The position numbers were made by a program, and so were the translations under genes. Source: Mugil cephalus (lineage: Eukaryota; Chordata; Actinopteri; Mugiliformes; Mugilidae). From it: a stretch of 64,000 nucleotides of DNA. The stretch is from the NCBI RefSeq assembly GCF_022458985.1, contig NC_061774.1, positions 18,942,697-19,006,696 on the forward strand, read 5' to 3'. Below the pieces are notes generated by a model, which was given only the letters and a program-made list of their open reading frames with translations, searched no databases and was not told the origin of the DNA. This document shows, piece after piece, positions 1 through 10,645 of the stretch. Numbering within the stretch: position 1 is the first letter of the stretch; each line of letters starts with the position of its first letter.

Positions 1-502
1 ACCACGTAAATCTGTCACACGTCACTCAACTGTATTTGTCACTTCACTCATGAGGCACTTGCTGCACAGCTTCTGCGCTATGGACAAATATTTCAGTATG
101 CCCACTTCAAATGATGCTAAGCCCAAGATTAGTATTTAATTAGAAAAGTTTAAAACAAAAAATTACTATGGCACCTGGAATCCCAAATGGTAGTAAACAT
201 ATGTTTAACTGGCATGAGGAGTTTGACGGGCTCCCCAAACGTTTTCTCCCTGGTAAGGAGTCCCAGGCTCCAAAAAGTTTGAGAACCCCTGATTAATGGA
301 CCATGCTTGAGAGCGACCCATTATTTCGCAAATGTTTGCAGAAGCAGTCTGCATGTGCAGCTGCTGACTGGAACACCTATGGCCATGGACGTGGTTGGAA
401 CACATGAATTGCATTATTTGGATGGGCTTTGGCAATAGTGTGTTTTTACATCACTAGCAACACTGGAAATTTTTTGGAGTTTGACATAGCCCCCAAACTG
501 AC
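1..502 (-). other. nxt2: nxt2 last visible intron
   Basis: This is intronic sequence downstream of the nxt2 exon at 503..647, up to the window edge. It is AT-rich with no conserved coding segment, repeat array or convincing splice acceptor for the missing last exon. The open frames here are short and have no family signature. Confidence 0.6.
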
Positions 503-1432
503 CGTGGACTGGTTGACAATCCAGCGTGTGAACTTGGAACTCGCTCGATGGCAGTGACTCAAAAAACTCGCCCAGGGCATCCTGTCCAGAGATCGCGTTG
601 CCATTCCACACCAAGGTCGCCTTGTCAAGATAGAGTCGGGTCAAGTTCTGGGACACAAGATCCAGTAAGTTAAGAGCAACAAAGAAATAGGATGTTGTAA
701 AACTTGACAGAGACTGACGATGATATTATATTTAAACAAACTAATATAGAATTTACTATATGATGATTTTTGTCACATAAAAAGGCAATAGACAATTGTT
801 TGATTGCACTTAAGTATTCTAAGGCAAGGCACTAAACGCCAAGGATGGACACAGGTGTATCTAATTATGTGTACTGTTAGGATTAGGAAAAGTAGTATAT
901 ATAGGCAGATCATTGAAACCACTCAGATATTTCATTATTACAGAATCGTTCAGTTCAGTTCACTCAGCTGAAAAACAAAGTTGTCAATGCTGCACTCTGG
1001 CGATCAAACTATGCAATTATAAATTGAAGCAAACAAACACATCGCTGTGGCAATGTTGGACTGGAATTTGTATTTATCGGCTGATATATACTTTAATATC
1101 GGTGAAGTTCTATTGTGCTCAAACAATTGATGTAAAACGACAGAGTCACACATTCAAAGGAAACAAGACTCACCCTCCTTTTCTTATCCATGCAGTCGTA
1201 ATAAATGTTGACAAACTCCTCTGAATATCTGCATGACTGGTCCGCGTGGGTCCTGAAGTCCTTTTATGAAAATCGTGTGGCCAATTAGTTTAGATATGAG
1301 CTATGGTTAAACTGGTCATCTTGTAAATGACTCTATAGTAAAAGGCGCACATTGGACAGCTCGCCACCAAAGCATTGTGATAGCTGGTTGTTTTCTGGAT
1401 AAATGTTTCAAACTTACCAGGGTGCTTGCCAT
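503..1432 (-). CDS. nxt2: NTF2-related export protein (p15), first three coding exons; 3' end beyond the window
   Basis: Partial gene. Coding exons on the minus strand are 1418..1432 (MASTL), 1174..1260 (29 codons) and 503..647 (48 codons plus one base). They join in phase through consensus donors (gtaagt, gtgagt, gtcagt) and give 82 residues. Recognisable NXT1/NXT2 motifs are [25 protein letters not shown] and LPSSEFQV followed by LDCQPVH. The family is a small NTF2-fold protein that dimerises with NXF1/TAP at the nuclear pore to export mRNA. Human NXT proteins are about 140 residues, so the last exon (about 60 codons, ending near a WKIASDCFRFQDW-like motif) must lie left of base 1; I looked for it in 1..502 and did not find it. 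I prefer nxt2 over nxt1 because the other genes here match human X-linked genes and NXT2 is on Xq. The gene is divergent from psmd10. Confidence 0.93.
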
Positions 1433-1924
1433 GAGTTCAAACGTATGAATAGAAACAACCGCGAACAATTAAGTTACGACAAAAGGGGGAACTCTTCTCA
1501 TTCATCAATTCAGGTTGTTTTTCTTTCTCATGCTCATTTAGCAAACGACGCGTCCATTTTGTTGTATGTTACACTTCCGGGGAACTTACGACACTTGCCT
1601 ATCAAAATAAAACACGCTGTCTTTTCGTCAAACACTGTGAGAGTGTCGTCTCCTAGTCGCTTTCTTTATTTAGTGTATTTTCGTAAGGTTTGCGAACAAT
1701 ATCAATGATCGGATTAATAATAAGATGAAAGCGAAGTGACAATCAGTGTTACCGTCCGGTGATATCCCTGTTCGTATTTTAAATTGAAGGGAACAAAAAC
1801 ACACCAATGCGGAAGTCAAGTTCACGGTTTCCTGAGTCATTCCTCCTACGTTTCAAACGAGATAAGTCTCCAATAACAACATTAGACTGCTACGAACTCA
1901 GTTTGTCACTGAATTATATTAATA
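1433..1924. promoter_or_regulatory. Divergent nxt2/psmd10 promoter region
   Basis: Only 492 bp separate the nxt2 start codon (minus, 1432) from the psmd10 start codon (plus, 1925), so both promoters and both 5' leaders must fit here. There is no obvious TATA box. ETS-type elements are visible: ACTTCCGG at about 1573..1580, and GGAAG at about 1811. This fits a housekeeping bidirectional promoter. The start sites themselves cannot be read from the sequence. Confidence 0.7.
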
Positions 1925-4900
1925 ATGGAGGGAACTGTATCAAATGTGGAGGTCTGTAACTTTGCTTACACGGGGCAGTTTGAGAAATTAAAGCAGTGCA
2001 TCCTGTCAGATAAAACACTTGCCTCCAAAACGGACCGGGTAAGGATAAGTGAACCTGCAGAGCCCCTGGAGAAATTGTGCGTGTTCTTTGTGTAAAATAA
2101 TGAACGGATTTATGTGATTCCAGGACAAAAGAACAGCGCTGCACTGGGCTTGTTCTGCTGGCCACACCGACATTGTGGAGTTTCTGCTCAGCCTGGGAGT
2201 TGATGTGAATCTGCAAGATGATGTAGGCCTGTTTTTCTTTTTATCCTTTTTATTTGTGTAAATAAAGTGCTACAGGTTGTCCCCTAATGGGATATTTGAT
2301 GTGTCATTTTGATTCAGAGAATTCAATTTCACTATGGTGCTCTTGGTGTGTGGTGTCCTATCCCCAGACTTCATGGACTCCCTTGCACATTGCAGCATCT
2401 GCTGGCAGAGAAGACATAGTGAGATCTCTGATAGCCAAAGGAGCTCAGCTGAATTCAGTCAATGATAATGGGTGCACCCCTCTGCACTACGCCGCATCCA
2501 AAGGCAGATACGAGGTAACCCGTTAGAATAACACTGGCTGATGCCATCGCTACAGTGTACCATGCTTGTAATCTTAACCCTCCTGTTGCCTTCAAATTTA
2601 CTAGCATCTTTTATCCTTGGGGTCAGTTCAACCCCAGCAATTTAAACCTCTAGAAAATTATGATAGTTAAAATTGGTACCCAAGTGTGTGTGTCAGGTAC
2701 TTGATGTTTGTTTGTCCACTACCTAAATATCCCTTATAGTTTAATTGGGTTTCTATCATTTCTGAGTGCATATTTTTTCTTATCTACAACATTTGGTATG
2801 GAAAAAACTATTTCTCTTATCATGAATGATAACATATATTATGATTGATGAAATTAGCAGCTGTAGGTCCAGCCTGTCGTTCGAGTAGGGAGCTAGACCG
2901 TAACATCTTTCCATTTTTGGAAGGTAGTGTGTTTACAGGTGGCTGAGAGACAACAAGAGGGTCAACACTGAGGGTCTCAGTCAAGTCCTCTGCCTCAGAC
3001 GTATTCTCACATTGGCAGGGGGCAGAAAGATAGACCACCAAGAGAAATTCAGAAAGTTTAGAAGCCTGTTGTTCAAGCTTTTATATGCTGATTCACCCCT
3101 AGGTTGTGTGAGCTATCAGTATCTTCCTCCAGCCACAGCATGATAGGTTACGGCCCAAAAGCTTTTTCAAGATGATAAAATTGCATGTTACAGTGACCTC
3201 AATATCATCCAAAACAACCATTACAAATTTGTGTAAAATGTTGATTTTTTTATATATATATGTTTTGTACAGCTAAAAGAGCCTGGGGTCAAATTGACCT
3301 CAAAGAACACCAATGTATTCAACAGGTTACAGGGTACAGGACATAGAAAACATATCATATGAAGCAAAAAAATATATTAATCATATACTTAAAGATGTTA
3401 AACACTGAATGGGTCAGTCTGACCAAAAAGATAATAGGAGGGTCAAATGTGCATTGCAGTGTTATATTTCCTGTATAATTATATAGTTGTAGTTTTTAGA
3501 GATACATCAAGAAGTTAATACGACATTTAGTTAATCAACAGTTGGAAATTAGTTGGAAACTATTTTCTTTCTGGAGTAGTTTTTTAAAGTCATTTTTCTA
3601 ACTCCAGCATCAAACCAACCTGTGGTTATATGCACAAAAAGTACTTCCTTAACTAGCTGAGTTGGCCATGATAATAAAGAGTGTGTAATTCTCAACTTTA
3701 GGACACATAAGTGTTTGGTCTGAGAGTAATTCAAACGTAGTCATTTTCAAAAAATACTGCTTTCTAGCTAGCTCAGTCGCCTATTAGTAATTAAACGAAC
3801 AAGTTTAATAAAATGATAATGTAACAGAAGTTTATTAGTTCCAAGGTAAATTCATGTGCGAGAGGACGCTTACAGAGAAAATAACTGTAAACAGAGCATA
3901 ACAGCGATGTTCAGAATATATTGCATGTGACATTGAGGAAAAGAAAAAAATATGTTAATATGCCAGTGAAGATGGAGCAGTTATACACTTTAATGGTTGT
4001 TGGTAGGCAAGAACCTCCTGTGGAGTTCTGTGGGGGGTTTTCGGTGCTGTGCTTCTTCTATTTCAGTTCATAAACCAGCTTCCGTGCATTACTATAAATG
4101 GATTCTCTGACGCCTATAAGCCAAGTCCTGACAGGAATTTAGTCCACACAGTGGAAGTTAGTTCATTCATGAATCTCGCTCTCACCCACAACAATTGGGT
4201 TCAATGCCACCCACAAGTTGATGTCAGCAGCTTTGTGAATACCGCTTTAGGAGGGAGTTTTTACTGTCATTTACAAGGAATTGAAATAAGCAGAATGGAC
4301 ATTTGTAAAAGTTTTGACCAAATTATTCATGGAGAACATAATCAGCAGGTAAGATTATTATGAAATAAATAACTGGTTGTGGCTGATATTTTAAATATAA
4401 ATATATAGTTGGATAAAACTTTACATTATATTTTGTATATTTTATATAATGTATCTAATATCTGAAAACAGCCTCACTATCTCAATTCTGTTTTAGTATA
4501 ACGGCTGTATTATTATCGTTAATGCCAATACAAGACAATACATGCTGAATGAGCAGTTTGAATTTCTGTAGAAACACATTCATAGACAGTTTGAGGTCAA
4601 ATTGGTAATGTTGCCCATAGTTTTCCCTGAAGTTTCGGGGACTCTGGTTCCAAGTTTTGGTCTCACTTCTTTATGGTACAGACTTTCACATGGATGTGGC
4701 CAGTCAGTCTGAAACCGAGATGATGAGCTTGGACAATGTGCATTATGTATATATATATGGGAAATAACAGACTTTCAAGTTAGGTCAGTTGTTTCACGAA
4801 AAAAAAAAAAACATTTTCGCCCTTTGCAGATTGCCTTGCTGTTGTTGGAAAACGGAGCTGACCCCAATGTTACCGACAAGTTGGAGTCTACAGCTCTTCA

Positions 4901-5290
4901 CAGAGCGTCTGCCAAGGGCAACTACCGCCTCATCCAGCTGCTTCTCAAACAGAGTGCTTCCACCAACATCCAGGACTCACAGGGCAACACACCACTGTAT
5001 GTGTGGATATATGTTAGGAAACTGCTTACATAAATAGTGGTGTACACCAGTCATGCATAACATTGGCTTTGAATTTGATACATTGGTCCCAGCATTTTCA
5101 TATTAAGAATTCTGAATATATTTTATTACCTTCTAGCCACCTGGCATGTGATGAAGAGCGTGTGGAAGCAGCCAAATTGCTGGTGGAGCACGGGGCCAGC
5201 ATTTACATAGAGAACAAGGAGGAGCAGACCCCTCTCCAGATGGCCAAGGGTGGTCTGGGCAACATACTTCGTCAGATCGTGGAGGGGTGA
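1925..5290 (+). CDS. psmd10: 26S proteasome non-ATPase regulatory subunit 10 (gankyrin)
   Basis: Complete gene with exons 1925..2038, 2124..2222, 2368..2514, 4830..4996 and 5137..5290, giving 226 codons plus TGA, exactly the human length. All junctions are GT-AG and in phase. The protein is a stack of about seven ankyrin repeats with textbook motifs: TALHWACSAGH (from residue 42), TPLHIAASAGR (75), TPLHYAASKGR (108), STALHRASAKGN (140), NTPLHLACDEERVE (173) and TPLQMAKGGLG near the C-terminus. Gankyrin is a chaperone of the proteasome base that binds PSMC4/Rpt3. It also binds CDK4, RB1 and MDM2 in mammals and acts in cytosol and nucleus. The start codon has A at -3 and G at +4. The large intron 3 (2515..4829) contains a piggyBac relic and a possible extra exon (separate entries). 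The gene is divergent from nxt2 and in tandem with xiap. Confidence 0.97.
2578..3442 (-). mobile_element. Degenerate piggyBac-like DNA transposon in psmd10 intron 3
   Basis: The left end is TTAA followed by CCCTCCTGTTG (from 2574). The right end is AATAGGAGGG followed by TCAA (to 3446). These are inverted CCCTCC/GGAGGG termini at a TTAA-type target site, as expected for piggyBac. GGGGTCAGTTCAACCCC and GGTCAAATTGACC sub-terminal motifs are typical of a common fish family. A minus-strand open stretch at 2820..3041 contains LPSKNGKMLRSSSLLERQ, which resembles the segment before the conserved transposase domain, with frame decay around it. At about 865 bp the copy is far too short to be autonomous. 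The family assignment is from memory of the motifs. Confidence 0.7.
4067..4348 (+). other. Candidate unannotated cassette exon in psmd10 intron 3
   Basis: This is a 282-nt segment with no stop in one frame. It is preceded by a good acceptor (cttcttctatttcag) and followed by a good donor (CAG|gtaagatt). It is exactly 94 codons. Both ends are phase 0, and the flanking psmd10 exons also end and begin in phase 0, so inclusion would keep the reading frame. The peptide is not ankyrin-like. It has a weak internal repetition (VEVSSFMNLAL and VDVSSFVNTAL). I recognise no family. It would sit between residues 120 and 121 and would interrupt an ankyrin repeat. It may be chance, a pseudo-exon or a transposon fragment. 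Confidence 0.3.
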
Positions 5291-5567
5291 TGCTTTACCT
5301 GGAGTACAGGTCATGTTCCTGCTAAAATCCCCACTACTGCCATTATGAGAATCCTCATTCCAGTCAGTCTTCTGAGCAGCCTAGTGTGACACATTGAGAT
5401 GTGTGGCAGGGGGAGGATGAGACGGTATCTGAGAGTAGGTTTGGACTGGACTGTATTCCTATCAGCTCCTCAGATATGGCTTTAATAATGCACAGACCAA
5501 TGTCCAATGAAGTGCAGCCTTTCCAGCTTTTGTTTTTTTTCTTTTGAACGATGGAAATGATCTTGTT

Positions 5568-5583
5568 AATAAAGTAGAATAAA
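5568..5583 (+). terminator. psmd10: psmd10 poly(A) signals
   Basis: Two AATAAA hexamers, at 5568..5573 and 5578..5583, lie about 280 bp after the psmd10 stop codon in an AT-rich stretch. They predict a short 3' UTR ending near 5600. Confidence 0.75.
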
Positions 5584-5804
5584 TCTGTTTTGCTTGAATA
5601 CACATGTCTCACACATTGCTGCTATTAATTGTTTCTCTTCATTCAGTGGGAAATGACTACTCCATTGTCGTCTTCTTCTTCTCTTTTTGTAGCTTAACCC
5701 ATTATCTCATGCAAATATTATGCTGATCCCTTTCCCCACTGCTTGTGGTGCAGCAGTGCTGAATAGGAGGGATACAGTCAGTATCATCTGTATGGTATAT
5801 AGTC

Positions 5805-5850
5805 TATACACAGATCAGACATAACATGACCACCTTTCTAACATTACTGC
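5805..5850. repeat. Tc1/mariner terminal-repeat fragment
   Basis: The sequence around TACACAGATCAGACATAAC and ATGACCACCTTTCTAA closely resembles the end of a common fish Tc1/mariner family, whose ends read roughly 'ATCAGCCATAACATTATGACCACC'. No transposase frame and no opposite terminus are visible nearby, so it is a solo relic. The assignment is from remembered repeat sequence. Confidence 0.5.
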
Positions 5851-6029
5851 CGATACATGGACTCCAAATACTTTACCTTCAAACAAACAAACAAAAAAAA
5901 AAATCCCACTCCAAGCTAAATACAAAATTAAAAGCCCCGAGCTAGTAATCGTTAAACCGTTAAAAATATTTCTGTGTGTGTGGGGGTGGGGGGGAATCCC
6001 ACCAAAACCCCAGATCTTCATGTACGTAG

Positions 6030-6190
6030 CAGTTTTGCGCATGCGCTTTGCCTTCGTTTTCACTTCCTGGAAGAGAGGTCATATCAAACGAACAGTCCTC
6101 TCCTCACTGCATTCTCCCGAGGGCGATATTCACAGGGGGCTGATCAAAAATTATATACAGAAGACCCCTTTTCGTAAGGCGTTGAAAGGT
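6030..6190 (+). promoter_or_regulatory. xiap: Probable xiap promoter and non-coding first exon
   Basis: A perfect NRF1 palindrome, GCGCATGCGC, lies at 6037..6046, followed closely by an ETS-like CACTTCCTGG at 6061..6070. A possible first-exon donor follows (GAAAG|gtaatt at 6189). It sits between the psmd10 poly(A) site and the first xiap coding exon, whose acceptor ends at 7690, so a non-coding exon 1 is expected here. The exon's exact borders are uncertain. Confidence 0.5.
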
Positions 6191-7690
6191 AATTATACCA
6201 CAATCATTCTTGGCGTAACTTTATGGCCTAGCTAACGCCTTCAGCTAAGCTAACGTAGCTAGCAGACATTTCTAGCATTTTTTGTTAGAGCTGGCGTTGC
6301 AGATGTAGATCGCGATAACGAGCCCAAGTTCAAAGTCGATTTCCGCAGACCTTTAGATCATTATTTTTGCTTCATTCCGCAGAATAATGAACTAAAACAC
6401 GTATTGTCTGTTTAGCGAGTTGTCAGCTGTTAAGTACAATCAGCTGCCAGTTTGTTTTCATCCAGAGACTACGGGGCTGTTATGTCACCATTGTTTTCGC
6501 GCAAAGCTGCGAGACCTTTCTGGGGTTTGTGGTGCAAATTGTTAAAGTTTAATCTCAAGCATGTAAGTGTAAGTAGTGCGTGGACTACACATGGGAGCAC
6601 ACGGTAAAACCCCGTCGGTGAGTATTTACTTTCGACTTCGTGCGACGCAGTTTGAGTGAGTAAATCAGTCGCATCGATATTAACACATGAGAGATGTGTG
6701 GGATTGACCATTGCTGTAGGAAGACTAGGTGATTGATTTCTTGAAAATGCCGACACGCAGCACAGATCAAAGATCACCAGCTTCTCCCCTGCAGATAGTA
6801 AATGTAACTCCTGTAAACGGCGTAAGATGAATATATAGTATTTTCTTCATCACTGACGATATACTGTGAGGATGTGAACTCTTGAACATAAAAAAAACAT
6901 CCACCTGTAGTATTGTGTTATGCTGTGGGATTAAACTATTCCAAGATTTTAACCTTAGGTTTCGTGTGTGACGACAGTGCAGTGAAATATGCAGGGTGTG
7001 ATGCATGCTTCCCATGATTTGTTGCGACATTACTTGTTCCTAATGGACAGCATGTACCCTTGGTAACACAAATAGACTTTGTAAATAGACAATGATGAGA
7101 TCATTAGATGGTTGCTTCCCAAGACCCTTTATTATTGTATTGTTAGTGTAGTGTTTAGAGCTTTTACTTCAAGATTAGACCATGTGTCAGTTGCAGTGTG
7201 ACAGCAATGCAGTCACCATTGATACAGATCTGTGTAAGGTGGAGTGATGCATTCTTACTATGATGTGTCGGAAAAATTGTAGAGTTCATCGGTTACGTAT
7301 CCACAATGTGTTCATCACTAACGTGGCTTACTGCTCTACCATGGCACGCCTCTATACTGTTGATATTTCTAGTGAGGTGTTGGGTGTGGTCCACGCTGTA
7401 TTAGACCTGTTTGGTTTATGTCTGACTGCCCTGTGTTATTCATGAGGACATTCAGGTGTGCTTTTAGTTCAGTCTGCCTCCCAGTGCCCATCCCTCACAT
7501 GGAAAATTCGGTGTATCCATGTGATCACAGTCTTCTGGCTCTCTTAAAGGCACAGTAAACCCTCTAACGTGCTCATCGGCTTTCTGATGCCAGACGCAGA
7601 CATAGATTATATGTATTTTAAGCCTTTTATATTTCAATATAATAATCTAATAATGACAACCATTTTTTTTCTTCCTCTCTTTATCTGCAG
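6191..7690 (+). other. xiap: Presumed xiap intron 1 (leader intron)
   Basis: This is about 1.5 kb between the probable promoter and the acceptor tttatctgcag at 7680..7690. I see no conserved coding segment; the open frames of 60-100 codons lack family signatures. It is AT-rich toward its right end. Confidence 0.45.
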
Positions 7691-7739
7691 CCATTTCCCC
7701 TCATTAACTTGGTCCACCCGGCAGTTTCCTAGCTCAGTC

Positions 7740-10645
7740 ATGTGTGATCTCAGCCAAGGCGGTGTTTTGGAGTCAGACGACCATAAAGATTTTTCCCTGA
7801 TGAGCAGTCGCCTGGATTCCTTCCGTGGCTCTAGACTGGCCTTAGAGGTGCCAGCAGAAAGACTGGCCAGGGCTGGCTTCTTCTTCACCGGTCATGATGA
7901 CTGTGTCCGCTGCTTCAGCTGCCACAGAACTGTGGAAAACTGGCACAGGGGAGACACACCTGTAGAAAGGCACAAGGAGGTAATTATACATACAGTAATG
8001 AGGAACAGCATATGGATATTTACCTTTCCTTCTTTTCACAGTCAATACACCACATTATCCCCTATGTTGCAGGTTTCCCCGTCATGCAAGTTTCTCAGCT
8101 GCGCCCACCACTCCAGTTTCAACTCAAATTCTGATCCTTCAACTAATGGCTCCATCTTCAACGAAGAAGCAGAAGACAGGGAGTATCGTTTGAGAATAGG
8201 AGAAGTGGTTGATGAGACCACTTACCCCGTGGCCCCACACATGAAGAGTGAAGAAGCTCGACTTCAGACCTTCACTTGTTGGCCCACCGCTGCTCCTGTG
8301 ACTCCTCAGAGTCTGGCCCAGGCAGGTCTCTACCACACTGGGCAAGGCGACATCGTGCAGTGTTTTTGCTGTGGTGGTAAACTGGCTGGTTGGGAACCGG
8401 GGGACGTCGCCTGGGAAGAACATACCAAATTTTTTCCCTATTGCTTCTTCATCCTTGGGCACGACGTAGGGAACATCCCAATCGAGGGTGGTATGCAAGA
8501 GGACGCGAACGTCAGTAGTCGGCGTCCAAACGTCCCTATGGGCAGTTTTGAGGAAAGGCTGCACAGCTTTGCAGGTGTCCAGCACCCTGTTAACCACGAG
8601 AGGCTTGCCAGAGCTGGATTCTACAGCACAGGTAGAGCTGAAATGTTACTCTAGTAGCAGTTGGAGTAGGATAGTCTGCTAAAGACACATTGTGCATTTT
8701 CATTTATATTTCATGTTCGTGGATTAAAGTCTAAATTATTTCCTGCAGGTGAAAGAGACGAGGTGTTGTGTTTCCACTGCAATGGAGGTCTAAAAGACTG
8801 GCAGCCTTCTGAAGACCCGTGGGAAGAACATGCCAAATATTACCCAGGGTAAGAACAATCAGGAAGCTCCTTTCTCTTAATTCACATAATATACACACAA
8901 ATATTTGCAGTGGCCTTTTTTTTTAACCATTATATGCTGTTTTTAAATTAGATGCAGCTTCCTGTTGGCAGAAAAAGGACAAGAATTTGTTAACAGCATC
9001 CAACTACAACGACCACAAAACATCGCAGCTGTAAGCATCCTGTTTTTTTTTTATTTTGTTTTTTTATCTTTTTTTCCCCGATTGTTGACTTTCGCAAGTG
9101 ATCATATTTACATGAGGCTGACAAAGTAAGATGGCTTGGTTAAGTCAGGACGATAAGATTATCGTTCAGGTATCGGGTTACTCGTTCACAGAGTGAACGA
9201 CATTGCCGGGTTAGTGGTGGCAGCCGGCAGCCAATATGGGATGCAGAAACTATTCAGGAGTGAAGTATGAATGTGGCCTCACCGCTAACAATTGCGTATC
9301 TGTGCTGGAGAATAGTTCAGTCGTAATCGTGTGACCGGATTGGAATGGACAGAAAGGCGTCGATGGTGGTGATAGGATCCTGAGAGATCCTGACAGATAA
9401 CAGAGAAGTAGGGAGCATCCATCTTATTGCCTGGCAATCTCATATTGCATATGATGGAAGGGAGATTCGTATCACTTCTCCTCTTCTCCTTCTTGTCTGG
9501 ATGAAGCCAGTTTAGTTGCCAAAGAGACCTGGCTTCTAACCACAAGTTTAACATGCCTCACACGTAGGTTAAAACAGCCGAGGCCAGCAAAAATATAAAT
9601 TGAAGTGAAAGAACAAAAAGAAGTCACTTCTCAATTCTTTAGACTTTAGACACATTTAGACACATTTAGGCAGTAAATGAAAGTGGAACAAATACCAATC
9701 TTGGCTGAATGCAGAATGTAGAAAGCTGTAGAGCAGGCTGCTTACTGGAATCTAGTACCCTCAGTCATCTGAGTGTAGTTGTCTCTTTCTTCATGCATGT
9801 AGTCTATACATTTTCATGATTCATATCTTTCCATCCATTTAGTTGCATAGATCACATGCAGTCTGTTGCATATAGTTTAGTTTTGAAATAGTGTTATTGA
9901 GTGAACTTTATAATAATAATAATAAAACATATTTTCCTCTATGTGTGGCAAGTAATGTTATTGTTAATAAGTGTTTTGCTACTGTTTTAATTGATGTTGT
10001 CCTGTTTGCTTTCAGGCTCCAAGTCATCAGAATGGATTTTCACAGGACAGAAATGGTAAATATTGGTATATTTCAATTTAAAGGGCTTTTCTTTGAAAGC
10101 CTGGAAGTAACAAAAACAAAAAAAAACACAAGTAGATGTGGGCAACATTTTTTTTCCTCCTCGTTTTCAGAGATACTGCAGTCAGCTATTGCTCAGAAGG
10201 CCATAAAGATGGGTCTCGAGCCCAGCGTGGTGGAGAATGCCATCTTGGAGAAAATCAGCAGGTCTGGATCAAGCTATCCCAGCCTGGAAGCACTTGTGCA
10301 GCAATGTCTCGACGACATACGCGACAGTGATGCTGCCAAGGCGGAGAAGCAAGGTAGTGCAGCTCCTGTATCTAATTTTAATGGCTCATAAAACAAAAGT
10401 TGAATGAACTGCAGGGATGTTTAATATTTCTTTTTTCCTCCTTTGCTTCAGATGAGGACCCGATGGAGAAACTACAGAAGCTGCAGAGGGAAAAACTGTG
10501 CAAAATATGTATGGACAGAGATAATTGTATCGTGTTCATCCCATGTGGCCACCTGGCCACTTGCAAAGCTTGTTCAGAGTCACTCATCAAGTGTCCTATC
10601 TGTTGTGGAGAAATAAAGCAAAAGGTCAGGGCCTATATTGCTTAA
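7740..10645 (+). CDS. xiap: E3 ubiquitin-protein ligase XIAP (X-linked inhibitor of apoptosis)
   Basis: Coding exons are 7740..7979, 8073..8631, 8749..8848, 8952..9030, 10016..10055, 10171..10353 and 10452..10645, giving 464 codons (human 497). Three BIR domains carry complete zinc ligands: BIR1 C58/C61/H78/C85, BIR2 C177/C180/H197/C204 and BIR3 C274/C277/H294/C301. The BIR1-BIR2 linker keeps a VVD...TYP motif like that used against caspase-3/7. BIR3 keeps W284 and E288, equivalent to human W310/E314 of the SMAC/caspase-9 groove. A UBA domain lies at about 340-400. The C-terminal RING has ligands C417, C420, C432, H434, C438, C441, C448 and C451. The protein blocks caspases and ubiquitinates targets in the cytosol. 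The N-terminus is short and divergent. The start at 7740 is the first in-frame ATG in this exon with a purine at -3. An extra 93-nt intron splits BIR1. The gene lies tandem and immediately upstream of stag2, as in human. Confidence 0.97.
9031..10015 (+). other. xiap: xiap intron between BIR3 and UBA exons, with unclassified sequence
   Basis: This intron runs from the donor gtaagc (9031) to the acceptor ttgctttcag (10015). About 9110..9560 is more GC-rich than its surroundings and looks like interspersed-repeat DNA, but I cannot assign a family. The minus-strand frame at 9285..9554 has no recognisable domain. Confidence 0.4.

Noticed and set aside
913..1224. 103-codon plus-strand frame at the left side
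   Set aside because: It overlaps the nxt2 exon at 1174..1260 in antisense and has no signature of its own.
8139..8597. 152-codon minus-strand frame inside xiap
   Set aside because: It is the antisense shadow of the BIR2/BIR3 exon.
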